This document shows positions 8,600 to 16,373 of a stretch of 64,000 nt of DNA, piece after piece. Location of the stretch: contig NZ_LIYD01000005.1 in NCBI RefSeq assembly GCF_001278115.1, forward strand, positions 433,906 through 497,905, written 5' to 3'. Position 1 is the stretch's first letter. Each line of letters begins with the position of its first letter. A model generated the notes under the pieces. That model was not told the origin of the DNA and did not search any database. It was given only the letters and a program-made list of their open reading frames with translations. This stretch comes from Flavobacterium akiainvivens (GTDB lineage: Bacteria; Bacteroidota; Bacteroidia; Flavobacteriales; Flavobacteriaceae). The translations under genes were made by a program, and so were the position numbers.

Positions 8600-9550
8600 T
8601 TAGTTTTCATTTATAACCCCTATAAGGTAATCAGCATTGGGTACCGGCAGGTATACTGCGGTAGAGGCTGTATCCCTAAAGCGGGCCAGCTTTAAGCGGA
8701 GCGTATGGGTAAGCCCCGGGCCGTTTTGTGTAGTGGTTATTTCAAGCGTACCCTGGTTGGCATCCCAGCGCTGGGTTTCTGTAGGTGTAATAGGTGGGTT
8801 AGAGCCACAAATGCTTGTAGCGCCTATGCTGCTGCTAAACACGCGCAGTAATAATGTATTGGCATCGGTACTGGCTTGCAGGTTTATTACAACCGGCTGG
8901 CTGGTAGGTTCTGTAGGTAAAACATCGGCTCCCAGTGTTAATACCAGGGCTTCAGTACCATCTAACCTGTAGTAGGTATTTGGTGTGGTAGGGCATTCTG
9001 TAAACTGTGCCGGCGGGTTTGATGTGGTTAAAAAATCAAAATCAAAACCAAGGTCGCGGCTGATGGTTCCTAAATTAACATCGGTAATAATTATTTCTTC
9101 GCCGTCTTTAGTAAACGTGCCGGTTTGAAGCGTAATCTGGTGGCTATAACCGGTAATGCGTGTAACGCCATTTGTGGTTTCGGTAACCGCTGTAGTAGTT
9201 ATGGCCATGCGCCCTTCTCCCTGCCACTCTTCTAAAACAGACGGGCTTGTGGGGGGTATGTTGCTACACAGGGTACTGTTTGTAACCGTGCTGCTGTAAT
9301 TGCGGTAAGTAAGGTCGGTAGTTACTATTCTTGGCTGGCCTGTTTCGGTAGCTATATTAACCAGGGCTGTTTGCAGGCTAAGTTCAAAAATAAGCACTTC
9401 AGTACCGTTTATTTTGTAAAATACGCTGCTCTGGTTATCACAGCGTGTTGGGGCGGCATCGGTAAAATTAAAAGTACGGAAAGACATATCACCATCGTCG
9501 CATCCGGTAAGCAGTATAAGGGCAGCCAGCAGGCCAAAAATCTTTTTCAT
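8600..9550 (-). CDS. Putative lipoprotein with a duplicated domain
   Basis: A 316-residue protein with a lipoprotein signal (MKKIFGLLAALILLTGCDDG; lipidated Cys near residue 16). The mature part consists of two related halves. Both start with a Cys-containing segment leading to YKINGTE or YRLDGTE plus a run of hydrophobic strands, continue through C-x-x-x-PP-[IT]-[ST]-P and E-x-W, and end with a strand rich in Thr (ITTT) and a long hydrophobic strand. This points to an internal duplication of a beta-rich domain of about 140 residues. No function is recognised. It probably sits at the outer membrane, as lipoproteins starting CDDGD often do in this group. Confidence 0.75.
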   Translation of the reverse strand: MKKIFGLLAALILLTGCDDGDMSFRTFNFTDAAPTRCDNQSSVFYKINGTEVLIFELSLQTALVNIATETGQPRIVTTDLTYRNYSSTVTNSTLCSNIPPTSPSVLEEWQGEGRMAITTTAVTETTNGVTRITGYSHQITLQTGTFTKDGEEIIITDVNLGTISRDLGFDFDFLTTSNPPAQFTECPTTPNTYYRLDGTEALVLTLGADVLPTEPTSQPVVINLQASTDANTLLLRVFSSSIGATSICGSNPPITPTETQRWDANQGTLEITTTQNGPGLTHTLRLKLARFRDTASTAVYLPVPNADYLIGVINEN

Positions 9551-9567
9551 GCAATTGTAATTTTAAG

Positions 9568-9575
9568 CAAATGTA
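9568..9575 (-). promoter_or_regulatory. -7 box for the lipoprotein gene
   Basis: TACATTTG on the minus strand, matching TAnnTTTG, 17 bases before the ATG at 9550. Confidence 0.55.
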
Positions 9576-9600
9576 GTGTTTTTAGCCGTTTAGTAAAAGG

Positions 9601-9633
9601 TTTTGCATAGCAGTGGCGTTTTGGCTAATTTTG
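9601..9633 (+). promoter_or_regulatory. Near-leaderless promoter of the cysteine desulfurase gene
   Basis: TTTTG at 9601-9605, a 20-base spacer and TAATTTTG at 9626-9633. The ATG at 9640 begins 6 bases after the -7 box, about where transcription should start. Confidence 0.65.
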
Positions 9634-9639
9634 TACCCC

Positions 9640-10779
9640 ATGAAAAGAGCCTATCTTGATAACGCCGGCACCACGGCCATACACCCTGAAGTTATTGCCG
9701 AAATGGCCCGTGTTATGGCCGATATTTATGGCAACCCCTCGTCTACGCACAGCTTTGGGCGCAGTGCTAAGGTAGTGCTCGAAACATCGCGCAAAACCAT
9801 TGCAGCATTACTTAACGCTGAAGCACGTGAAATTATTTTTACAAGCGGCGGTACTGAGGCTAATAATTTTATCCTGCGCAGTGCCGTAAAGGATTTAGGC
9901 GTTAAACGGATTATAAGCAGTAGGGTGGAACATCACTCTGTATTGACTACATTACCGCAACTGGCGGCAGAATTTGGTATTAAGATAGATTATATTAACC
10001 TTACCCAGGGTGGTTTTCCTGATTACAGGCACTTACGCCAACTGCTTGACGAAGGTATCCCTACACTTGTAAGCCTTATGTATGTTAATAACGAAACGGG
10101 TGTAATGGCCGACATTGAAAGGATAGGGAATATGTGTCGTGAGTACAATGCCTATTTTCATACCGATACAGTACAGGCCGTTGGCAAAACAGAGCTTGAT
10201 TTAAAAAACCTTCCGGTAGATTTTATAGTAGCCAGTGCACACAAGTTTCACGGGCCAAAAGGGGTAGGGTTTGCTTACATTCGTAAGAATATTGCCGTGC
10301 AACCCATGATATATGGCGGTGAGCAGGAAAAAGGCCTGCGCGCCGGTACCGAAGCCATTCACCAGATTGCCGGTATGGCTAAGGCGCTTGAACTATCGTA
10401 CAAAAATCTTAACGAAGAACGGGAGCATATTACAGGGCTTAAAAACTATTTGTTTGAACAGCTTGATATGCATTTTGCAGGATATAAAGTAAACGGACTC
10501 AACGCCCAGCCTTCAACCCAACTGTTTTATAATATTACCAATATATTACTGCCTTTCGGCGAAGATAAAACGGCCATGATACTGTTTCATCTTGATATGC
10601 TGGGGGTAGCTGTATCACGCGGTAGTGCCTGCCAGAGTGGTAGCGTGAGGCCATCTCATGTATTGGAACAAATATTACCTGCCGAAGACATCAAGAAACC
10701 CTCGCTGCGCATATCATTCAGCCATTTTAATACCCGTGAGGATATTGATTTGTTTATCGATGCACTTGGCAAAATCTGA
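9640..10779 (+). CDS. Cysteine desulfurase (NifS/IscS family)
   Basis: A 379-residue PLP enzyme that takes sulfur from cysteine for Fe-S clusters or tRNA thiolation. The start YLDNAGTTAIHPEV, the segment TSGGTEANN, the PLP-binding Lys in SAHKFHGPKG and the persulfide-forming Cys in RGSACQSGS are all in place. The short distance from the active-site Cys to the C-terminus and the length fit the IscS/NifS class rather than SufS. A GTG at 9613 would add nine residues, but that lies upstream of the predicted transcription start, so ATG 9640 is preferred. It is not next to iscU or suf genes, so it could serve tRNA modification. Confidence 0.92.
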   Translation: MKRAYLDNAGTTAIHPEVIAEMARVMADIYGNPSSTHSFGRSAKVVLETSRKTIAALLNAEAREIIFTSGGTEANNFILRSAVKDLGVKRIISSRVEHHSVLTTLPQLAAEFGIKIDYINLTQGGFPDYRHLRQLLDEGIPTLVSLMYVNNETGVMADIERIGNMCREYNAYFHTDTVQAVGKTELDLKNLPVDFIVASAHKFHGPKGVGFAYIRKNIAVQPMIYGGEQEKGLRAGTEAIHQIAGMAKALELSYKNLNEEREHITGLKNYLFEQLDMHFAGYKVNGLNAQPSTQLFYNITNILLPFGEDKTAMILFHLDMLGVAVSRGSACQSGSVRPSHVLEQILPAEDIKKPSLRISFSHFNTREDIDLFIDALGKI

Positions 10780-10813
10780 TATTCAGGGTTTCCTTTCTGA
10801 ATTTTATATAAAC

Positions 10814-10863
10814 AATAATGCTTCGCTGATTTTCAAAATTATGGAACTCAACGAAGCATTATT
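10814..10863. terminator. Inverted repeat between convergent genes, possible terminator
   Basis: Arms AATAATGCTTCG (10814-10825) and CGAAGCATTATT (10852-10863) are perfectly complementary over 12 bp with a 26-base loop. It lies between the ends of the cysteine desulfurase and the dehydrogenase genes. The long loop makes it a less certain terminator. Confidence 0.45.
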
Positions 10864-10875
10864 TATTACCGAAGG

Positions 10876-11760
10876 CTATTTTTTATAGGCTACTTTCTCA
10901 GCTTTTTTGGTTTCGGAGTAATCATAAAACCCTTCACCTGACTTAACGCCCAGCTTGCCGGCGCGCACCATATTTACCAGTAGTGGGCACGGGGCATATT
11001 TAGGGTTCTTAAAGCCGTCATACATTACGTGCAGTATGCTAAGGCAAACATCAAGGCCAATAAAGTCGGCCAGTTGTAGTGGGCCCATAGGGTGCGCCAT
11101 GCCCAGTTTCATAACAGTATCAATTTCATATACGCCTGCCACGCCGTTGTACAGGGTTTCTATGGCTTCGTTTATCATGGGCATCAGGATACGGTTTGCC
11201 ACAAAGCCCGGGTAATCGTTAACCTCTACAGGAACCTTACCCAGCTTTTCGCTCATCTCCATGATGGATTTGGTCACTTCATCACTCGTGTTATACCCGC
11301 GGATGATTTCCACAAGCTTCATGATAGGCACGGGGTTCATAAAATGCATACCTATTACCCTGTCCTGCCTGTTGGTTACCGCCGCTATTTGTGTTATTGA
11401 GATAGATGAGGTATTGGTAGCCAAAATGGTATTGGCATCGCAAAAGGCATCAAGGTCTTTAAATATTTTCAGCTTAAGGTCTACGTTTTCGGTAGCAGCT
11501 TCCACAACCAGGTCGGTGTTTACCACACCGTCTTTAATATCGGTATAGGTTATAATGTTACCTATTGTGTTGTGCTTGTCGGTTTCGGTAATGGTGCCTT
11601 TTGCCACCATGCGGTCAAGGTTTGCCGCAATGGTGTTCATGCCTTTTTCTATGGCCTTTTCGCTAATGTCTATAAGCTTCACGCTAAAGCCGCTTTGGGC
11701 AAAAGTGTGCGCAATGCCGTTGCCCATGGTTCCGGCGCCTATTACTGCAATGTTTTTCAT
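10876..11760 (-). CDS. 3-Hydroxybutyryl-CoA dehydrogenase
   Basis: A 294-residue NAD(P)-dependent dehydrogenase. The N-terminal Rossmann fold opens with AVIGAGTMGNGIA; the segment ATNTSSISITQIA and the catalytic His in GMHFMNPVPIMKLVE follow, and the C-terminal helical domain contains NDYPGFVANRILMPMINEA and GHPMGPLQLADFIGLD-type sequence (here AHPMGPLQLADFIGLD). This matches short-chain 3-hydroxyacyl-CoA dehydrogenases (Hbd/PaaH/MmgB), which oxidise or reduce 3-hydroxybutyryl-CoA in fatty-acid or aromatic catabolism. It stands alone here, convergent with the cysteine desulfurase gene and 26 bases downstream of no other minus-strand stop, so it may be read together with the surface-protein gene at 11787-12989. 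Confidence 0.93.
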   Translation of the reverse strand: MKNIAVIGAGTMGNGIAHTFAQSGFSVKLIDISEKAIEKGMNTIAANLDRMVAKGTITETDKHNTIGNIITYTDIKDGVVNTDLVVEAATENVDLKLKIFKDLDAFCDANTILATNTSSISITQIAAVTNRQDRVIGMHFMNPVPIMKLVEIIRGYNTSDEVTKSIMEMSEKLGKVPVEVNDYPGFVANRILMPMINEAIETLYNGVAGVYEIDTVMKLGMAHPMGPLQLADFIGLDVCLSILHVMYDGFKNPKYAPCPLLVNMVRAGKLGVKSGEGFYDYSETKKAEKVAYKK

Positions 11761-11786
11761 TCTAAAAATTTGAGGTTTGGTTATAT

Positions 11787-12989
11787 TTATTGTTTGTTGT
11801 TGTTCTCTAAAATATTATTTTTTTCGAGCGACTCAATAATCGCTTCTTCCTCTGCCGTAAGCACCATGGCATTGTTGTTCAGCCAAAATTTTTCGGTATA
11901 ATTGGTGCCTGCATCATACAATTGCCTGTGGGTATAAGTACCGTAAAATGTTGTAAGGTCTTCTGCTGAGCCGGTTACAATAACATCACTTGTAAATTTA
12001 TAAGTGTTGTCAAAACCCCATCCCCAGGTGTGTACAATGCCGTAAATATACGAGTATGCAGGCATATATGTTCCGTTAATTTCGGTGAAAATGGTTTTTT
12101 CATTCATGTCGCTTATGGTGTAGTGCCCTCCAATCTTAAAGCGGCTGCGCAGGTATTGCGTGTGTGTTTGGGCAGGATGTACCTCTGTATTCAGTATCAG
12201 CTCGGTCTCCGGGTTGTAAACAATTTCACCTTCATACAGGTATTCGTGTACTTCTTCCCGCGGGCGAAAAACTATTGCAGTAAGTGGTTTTCCGTTACCG
12301 TCGGTACGTTCTTCAAAGGTAAATTTGTATTTGCCGTATTCTTTCCTGTTAGGGAAATAATCATCAATAAAATAAAAATTACAGGCGTGTTTTATCATAC
12401 CTCGGGTATCAATCCCGGTAGAATATAAAAGGCCGCGTTTTACATTGGTATGTATTTCTGCCGCACGGCTTTGTTTTATTGCAATTTTGCTGTTAAGCTT
12501 AGTGGCTTTTTTATTGTGTGCTGTTTTGTAGTCTAAAAGTGCATCGCTAAACTTACGGCAGGTATCGTTTATATTAATAAATTCACGATAGTAGGTGTTG
12601 AGTACCAATGGGGCTTGCAGGTGTTTTACAGAGTTTGCCCTTATGCGCTCTATAACCTCATAAATGGGTATGGAGGGCACTACAACTTCATCAAGGCTGT
12701 AGGATTCGGGCTCCAGATAGTAGGTTGCATTTGGCGAAGCGGAATTAACATCTACTGTAAGGATGGTGTAGCCCAGGTGTTTGATAATGACTTTTTTTGT
12801 GCCTTGCGGATAAGAAAAGGCAAATTTTCCTTGGGAATTGGTTACGGTGGTACGTTTTCCGTCTGCGGTTGTAATGGTGGCCCTGTCAAGTGGTTTGCGG
12901 GTGGTGTTATCTAATGCTGTACCTGTAAGGGTTTGGCCAAAGCTAAGTGCTGAAAAAAGGATAAAGGCTAATAAAAGCAGTTTGTTCAT
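11787..12989 (-). CDS. Exported protein with carboxypeptidase-like regulatory domain
   Basis: A 400-residue protein with a signal peptide (MNKLLLLAFILFSALSFGQ). Residues about 20-95 form a CarboxypepD_reg-like beta-sandwich (TGTALDNTTRKPLDRATI, then SQGKFAFSYPQGTKKVIIKHLGY), the domain that commonly opens TonB-linked and other outer-membrane proteins of Bacteroidota. The rest, about 300 residues, has no recognised catalytic motif and resembles other hypothetical envelope proteins of Flavobacteriaceae. It lacks a TonB plug and barrel, so it is not a transporter. Located downstream of uvrA after a striking palindrome and upstream of the dehydrogenase gene, with an imperfect inverted repeat (12991-13021) just before its start. 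Confidence 0.7.
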   Translation of the reverse strand: MNKLLLLAFILFSALSFGQTLTGTALDNTTRKPLDRATITTADGKRTTVTNSQGKFAFSYPQGTKKVIIKHLGYTILTVDVNSASPNATYYLEPESYSLDEVVVPSIPIYEVIERIRANSVKHLQAPLVLNTYYREFININDTCRKFSDALLDYKTAHNKKATKLNSKIAIKQSRAAEIHTNVKRGLLYSTGIDTRGMIKHACNFYFIDDYFPNRKEYGKYKFTFEERTDGNGKPLTAIVFRPREEVHEYLYEGEIVYNPETELILNTEVHPAQTHTQYLRSRFKIGGHYTISDMNEKTIFTEINGTYMPAYSYIYGIVHTWGWGFDNTYKFTSDVIVTGSAEDLTTFYGTYTHRQLYDAGTNYTEKFWLNNNAMVLTAEEEAIIESLEKNNILENNNKQ

Positions 12990-13099
12990 ACGTTTAATTT
13001 GGTTTGTGTGCCAATTAAACGTTGCTGTGAGAAATGTATTGTTATTTCTTAAGCCCTGATTTTATTGTGTATAGTGCCTTGTTTTTTTGAAGCCATATA

Positions 13100-13138
13100 A
13101 TTTACAATTTCGGATACATTGTATCCGAAATTGTAAAT
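13100..13138. repeat. 39-bp perfect palindrome downstream of uvrA
   Basis: Two 19-bp arms around one central base, without a mismatch; the centre reads GGATACATTGTATCC. It starts 40 bases after the uvrA stop codon and lies about 110 bases upstream of the next start codon. There is no T-run on the uvrA side, so it is not a textbook terminator; it could be a terminator of another kind or a protein-binding site. Confidence 0.8.
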
Positions 13139-13177
13139 ATTTAAATATTAATGTTTTATAATAGATTATGGATAACT

Positions 13178-15967
13178 CTAGAGCTTCTCCTTTAAATACG
13201 CACCCGTAACACTCTTAATATTCTTAGCCACTTCTTCCGGCGTACCGAAAGCTACTAAGTGCCCGCCATTTTCGCCACCTTCAGGGCCAATGTCAATAAT
13301 GTAGTCGGCGCATTTAATCAGGTCGAGGTTGTGCTCAATTACTATGATGGAATGCCCTTTGTCAATCAGCGCCTCAAAGCTGGCCAGCAACTTTTTAATA
13401 TCGTGGAAGTGCAGGCCTGTGGTAGGCTCGTCAAACACAAACAGCGCCTTGTCTTTAGTAGCGCCTTTAACAAGGAACGATGCCAGCTTAATGCGCTGTG
13501 CCTCACCACCCGAAAGGGTAGAGCTTGACTGCCCCAACTGTACATAGCCCAAACCAACATCCTGTAGCGGTTGTAGCTTGGTCATGATCTTGGTTTGTTT
13601 GTGCTTGCTGAAAAACGCCACGGCATCATCAATGGTCATGGTCAGGATATCGTCTATATTTTTATCCTCAAAGGTAATTTCAAGAATTTCTTTCTTAAAG
13701 CGCTTGCCGTTGCAGGTTTCGCATTCCAGGTGCACGTCGGCCATAAACTGCATCTCAATGGTTACCTCGCCATCACCCTTGCAGGTTTCGCAGCGGCCGC
13801 CGTCTACGTTAAACGAGAAATGCTTGCTCTGGTAACCGCGCAGTTGTGCCAGCTTTTGCTTAGCAAACAGGTCGCGGATGTCATCATACGCTTTAATATA
13901 GGTAACCGGGTTAGAGCGCGAGCTACGGCCTATGGGGTTCTGGTCAACGTACTCAATATGCTTTATGTGGCTGTAGCTGCCGCGAAGTTCGGTAAACTGG
14001 CCGGCTTTTTCGCCCACGCCCTCTAATTGCTTTTGCAGGGCGGGGAACAGTATTTTTTTGACAAGCGTACTCTTGCCGCTGCCCGAAACCCCTGTTATAA
14101 CCGTAAGGCAGTCCAGCGGAAAGGTAACATCTATGTTTTTCAGGTTGTTTTCGCGGGCGCCCACTACATCTATATGGTGCTTAAATTTGCGGCGTTTTTT
14201 AGGTACGCTTATCTCCAGCTCACCGTTTAGGTATTTCGCGGTAAGCGAGTCCGACTTTAATATCTCATCATACGTGCCTTGTGCTACGAGTTCGCCACCG
14301 TGCGTACCGGCTTCAGGGCCAATATCAATAATCATATCGGCCATTTTCATGATGTCTTCGTCGTGCTCTACCACAATCACGGTATTGCCCAGGTTGCGCA
14401 GGTCTTCCAGCACTTTTATAAGGCGTTCGGTGTCTTTAGGGTGCAGCCCGATAGACGGCTCATCCAAAATATACATACTGCCCACAAGGCTACTGCCGAG
14501 CGATGTAGCCAGGTTTATCCTTTGGCTTTCTCCACCCGATAGTGTAGCCGAACGGCGGTTTAAGGTAAGGTAATCTAACCCGACTTCCTGCAAAAAGCGC
14601 AGGCGGTTGTTTATTTCTATCAAAAGGCGCTTGGCCACCTTGGCATCATATTCGTTCAGCTCAAGCTGGCTGAAGAACTCTGCCAGGTTTTTTATTGGGA
14701 GGTCAACCAAATCGCTTATGGTGCGGTTGCCAATTAATACGTAGTTGGCTTCGGGTTTCAGGCGTTTGCCTTTACATTCGGGGCATTTGGTTTTACCGCG
14801 GTAACGGCTCAGCATTACACGGTTTTGTATCTTGTAGTTTTTCTCTTCAAGCTCGGCGAAGAAATCGTTAAGGCCTACGAAGTATTTATTGCCCGTCCAT
14901 ATAAGGTGGCGGTCGCTTTCGCTAAGCTGGAAATACGGTTTGTGCACGGGGAAATCAAACTTATGGCTGTTCTTTACCAGTTCGTCGCGATACCAGCCCA
15001 TGCTTTCGCCACGCCACGGGTAAATGGCATTTTCATATACCGAAAGCGCTGTGTTTGGAATCACCAGTTCTTCATCAATGCCTATAATGCTGCCGTAGCC
15101 TTCGCATGAAGGGCACGCGCCATAGGGGTTGTTAAAGCTGAACAGGTGCACGTTGGGCTCGGCAAAGGTAATGCCGTCCAACTCGAAATTATTACTGAAA
15201 GGCAGGCGGTTACCGGTGCTTACATCCTGAAGGTAAGCTTCGCCCTTGCCTTCATAAAATGCGGTTTGCACGGCATCGCCCAGGCGGTTGTAAAACTCTT
15301 CTTCGTCTTTTACCACAATACGGTCTACAATCAGTAAAACCTCTTTGTTAGTAAAGTCGGCACCGGTAATATCATCAAGGCGCAGGGTTTCGTTATCTAC
15401 CAGCACACGGGCAAAACCCTGTTGTAGCAGTATGCCCAGCTTTTCCTGTAGGGTACGGCCTTTTTCGGTATGCACAGGTGCAAGCAGCAGCCAGCGGCTA
15501 TCAGGCTCAAAGCCTTTTACTTCGTTAATAACATCGGTAACCGTATGCTTTTTAACCTCGCGGCCCGATACGGGCGAATAGGTGCGGCCCACACGCGCAA
15601 ACAGCAGCTTCATGTAATCATAAATCTCGGTGCTGGTGCCCACGGTAGAGCGTGCGTTTGTGGTGTTTACTTTTTGTTCTATGGCAATGGCAGGGGCAAT
15701 GCCCTTAATGTATTCTACCTTTGGCTTGTCGAGGCGGCCAAGGAACTGGCGTGCGTAACTCGAAAGGCTCTCTACATAGCGGCGCTGGCCTTCGGCATAA
15801 AGGGTATCAAATGCCAGGCTCGATTTACCCGAACCCGAAAGGCCCGTAACCACCACAAGCTTGTTACGTGGTATGGCTACATCTATATTTTTAAGGTTGT
15901 GCAGCTGCGCACCTTTTATAAGTATGTTTTTCTTAGGCTCGAGGGTAGAAAAATCGGTCTTTATCAT
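13178..15967 (-). CDS. uvrA: Excinuclease ABC subunit UvrA
   Basis: A 929-residue UvrA, the dimeric ATPase that finds bulky DNA lesions and loads UvrB. Two ABC modules are visible: Walker [10 protein letters not shown] at residues 42-50 and GVSGSGKST in the second half, with ABC signatures LSGGESQR and LSGGEAQR. The zinc fingers include [13 protein letters not shown] and the C-terminal pair CETCKGDGE / CETCNGKRF. An upstream ATG at 16087 would add 40 residues of uncharacteristic sequence; the ATG at 15967 gives the family start ([16 protein letters not shown] soon after) and lies 17 bases after a -7 box, so it is chosen. Confidence 0.97.
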   Translation of the reverse strand: MIKTDFSTLEPKKNILIKGAQLHNLKNIDVAIPRNKLVVVTGLSGSGKSSLAFDTLYAEGQRRYVESLSSYARQFLGRLDKPKVEYIKGIAPAIAIEQKVNTTNARSTVGTSTEIYDYMKLLFARVGRTYSPVSGREVKKHTVTDVINEVKGFEPDSRWLLLAPVHTEKGRTLQEKLGILLQQGFARVLVDNETLRLDDITGADFTNKEVLLIVDRIVVKDEEEFYNRLGDAVQTAFYEGKGEAYLQDVSTGNRLPFSNNFELDGITFAEPNVHLFSFNNPYGACPSCEGYGSIIGIDEELVIPNTALSVYENAIYPWRGESMGWYRDELVKNSHKFDFPVHKPYFQLSESDRHLIWTGNKYFVGLNDFFAELEEKNYKIQNRVMLSRYRGKTKCPECKGKRLKPEANYVLIGNRTISDLVDLPIKNLAEFFSQLELNEYDAKVAKRLLIEINNRLRFLQEVGLDYLTLNRRSATLSGGESQRINLATSLGSSLVGSMYILDEPSIGLHPKDTERLIKVLEDLRNLGNTVIVVEHDEDIMKMADMIIDIGPEAGTHGGELVAQGTYDEILKSDSLTAKYLNGELEISVPKKRRKFKHHIDVVGARENNLKNIDVTFPLDCLTVITGVSGSGKSTLVKKILFPALQKQLEGVGEKAGQFTELRGSYSHIKHIEYVDQNPIGRSSRSNPVTYIKAYDDIRDLFAKQKLAQLRGYQSKHFSFNVDGGRCETCKGDGEVTIEMQFMADVHLECETCNGKRFKKEILEITFEDKNIDDILTMTIDDAVAFFSKHKQTKIMTKLQPLQDVGLGYVQLGQSSSTLSGGEAQRIKLASFLVKGATKDKALFVFDEPTTGLHFHDIKKLLASFEALIDKGHSIIVIEHNLDLIKCADYIIDIGPEGGENGGHLVAFGTPEEVAKNIKSVTGAYLKEKL

Positions 15968-15984
15968 GGCAAAATTTGAATAGG

Positions 15985-15992
15985 CAAAGATA
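15985..15992 (-). promoter_or_regulatory. -7 box for uvrA
   Basis: TATCTTTG on the minus strand, 17 bases before the ATG at 15967. Its position rules out the longer N-terminus for UvrA. Confidence 0.6.
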
Positions 15993-16038
15993 CGGGTTTT
16001 AGGGGAGATTTTTGTTAAGGGATTGAGAAGGGAATTAT

Positions 16039-16046
16039 TATATTTG
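16039..16046 (+). promoter_or_regulatory. -7 box for the EF-Tu-mimic/ADP-ribosylglycohydrolase operon
   Basis: TATATTTG matches TAnnTTTG and lies 15 bases before the ATG at 16062. It is divergent from the uvrA promoter about 50 bp away. Confidence 0.6.
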
Positions 16047-16061
16047 AGGTAAAGAATAATA

Positions 16062-16361
16062 ATGAGCCAGGGAACATTTAATATCATTGAGAGCTTTGCT
16101 GTAATACGTAAAAATGAATTCTACATTATTGGCAACCTTATAAACGGAGAAGTAAAAGAACAATGGTTTGTAAACATTGCACTAAACAAAGGCCTCTCGC
16201 TTACGTTACGTATTGCCTCTGTTGAAGATGTGGTTATAACTAACGATAAGAGCAATTATAAATTACTTGTTGTAAATGCTGATGAGGAAACCCTGCAGTT
16301 ATTGCTTGGCCTTAATATAGGTAGCGAGACAGCAACAATAAGTATTGAAGGCAAGGATTAA
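16062..16361 (+). CDS. Small protein resembling EF-Tu domain II
   Basis: A 99-residue cytoplasmic protein of unknown role. Its order of features follows translation-factor domain II: a first strand FNIIESFAVIRKNEFYIIG where EF-Tu has a FSI..RGTVVTG-type strand, then LINGEVKEQWFVNIAL where EF-Tu has RGIIKVGEEVEI, then LRIASVEDVVI where EF-Tu has a TGVEMF-type strand, then NYKLLVV and a final strand around ETATISI. The likeness is in pattern more than identity, so it is a proposal. It is supported by the next gene, 12 bases downstream, which clearly ends in EF-Tu domain III. First gene of a four-gene operon with its own promoter. Confidence 0.55.
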   Translation: MSQGTFNIIESFAVIRKNEFYIIGNLINGEVKEQWFVNIALNKGLSLTLRIASVEDVVITNDKSNYKLLVVNADEETLQLLLGLNIGSETATISIEGKD

Positions 16362-16373
16362 TTAATACAACAG

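Noticed and set aside
15968..16087. A 40-residue N-terminal extension of UvrA
   Set aside because: It has no family resemblance, crosses the uvrA -7 box and overlaps the divergent gene start.
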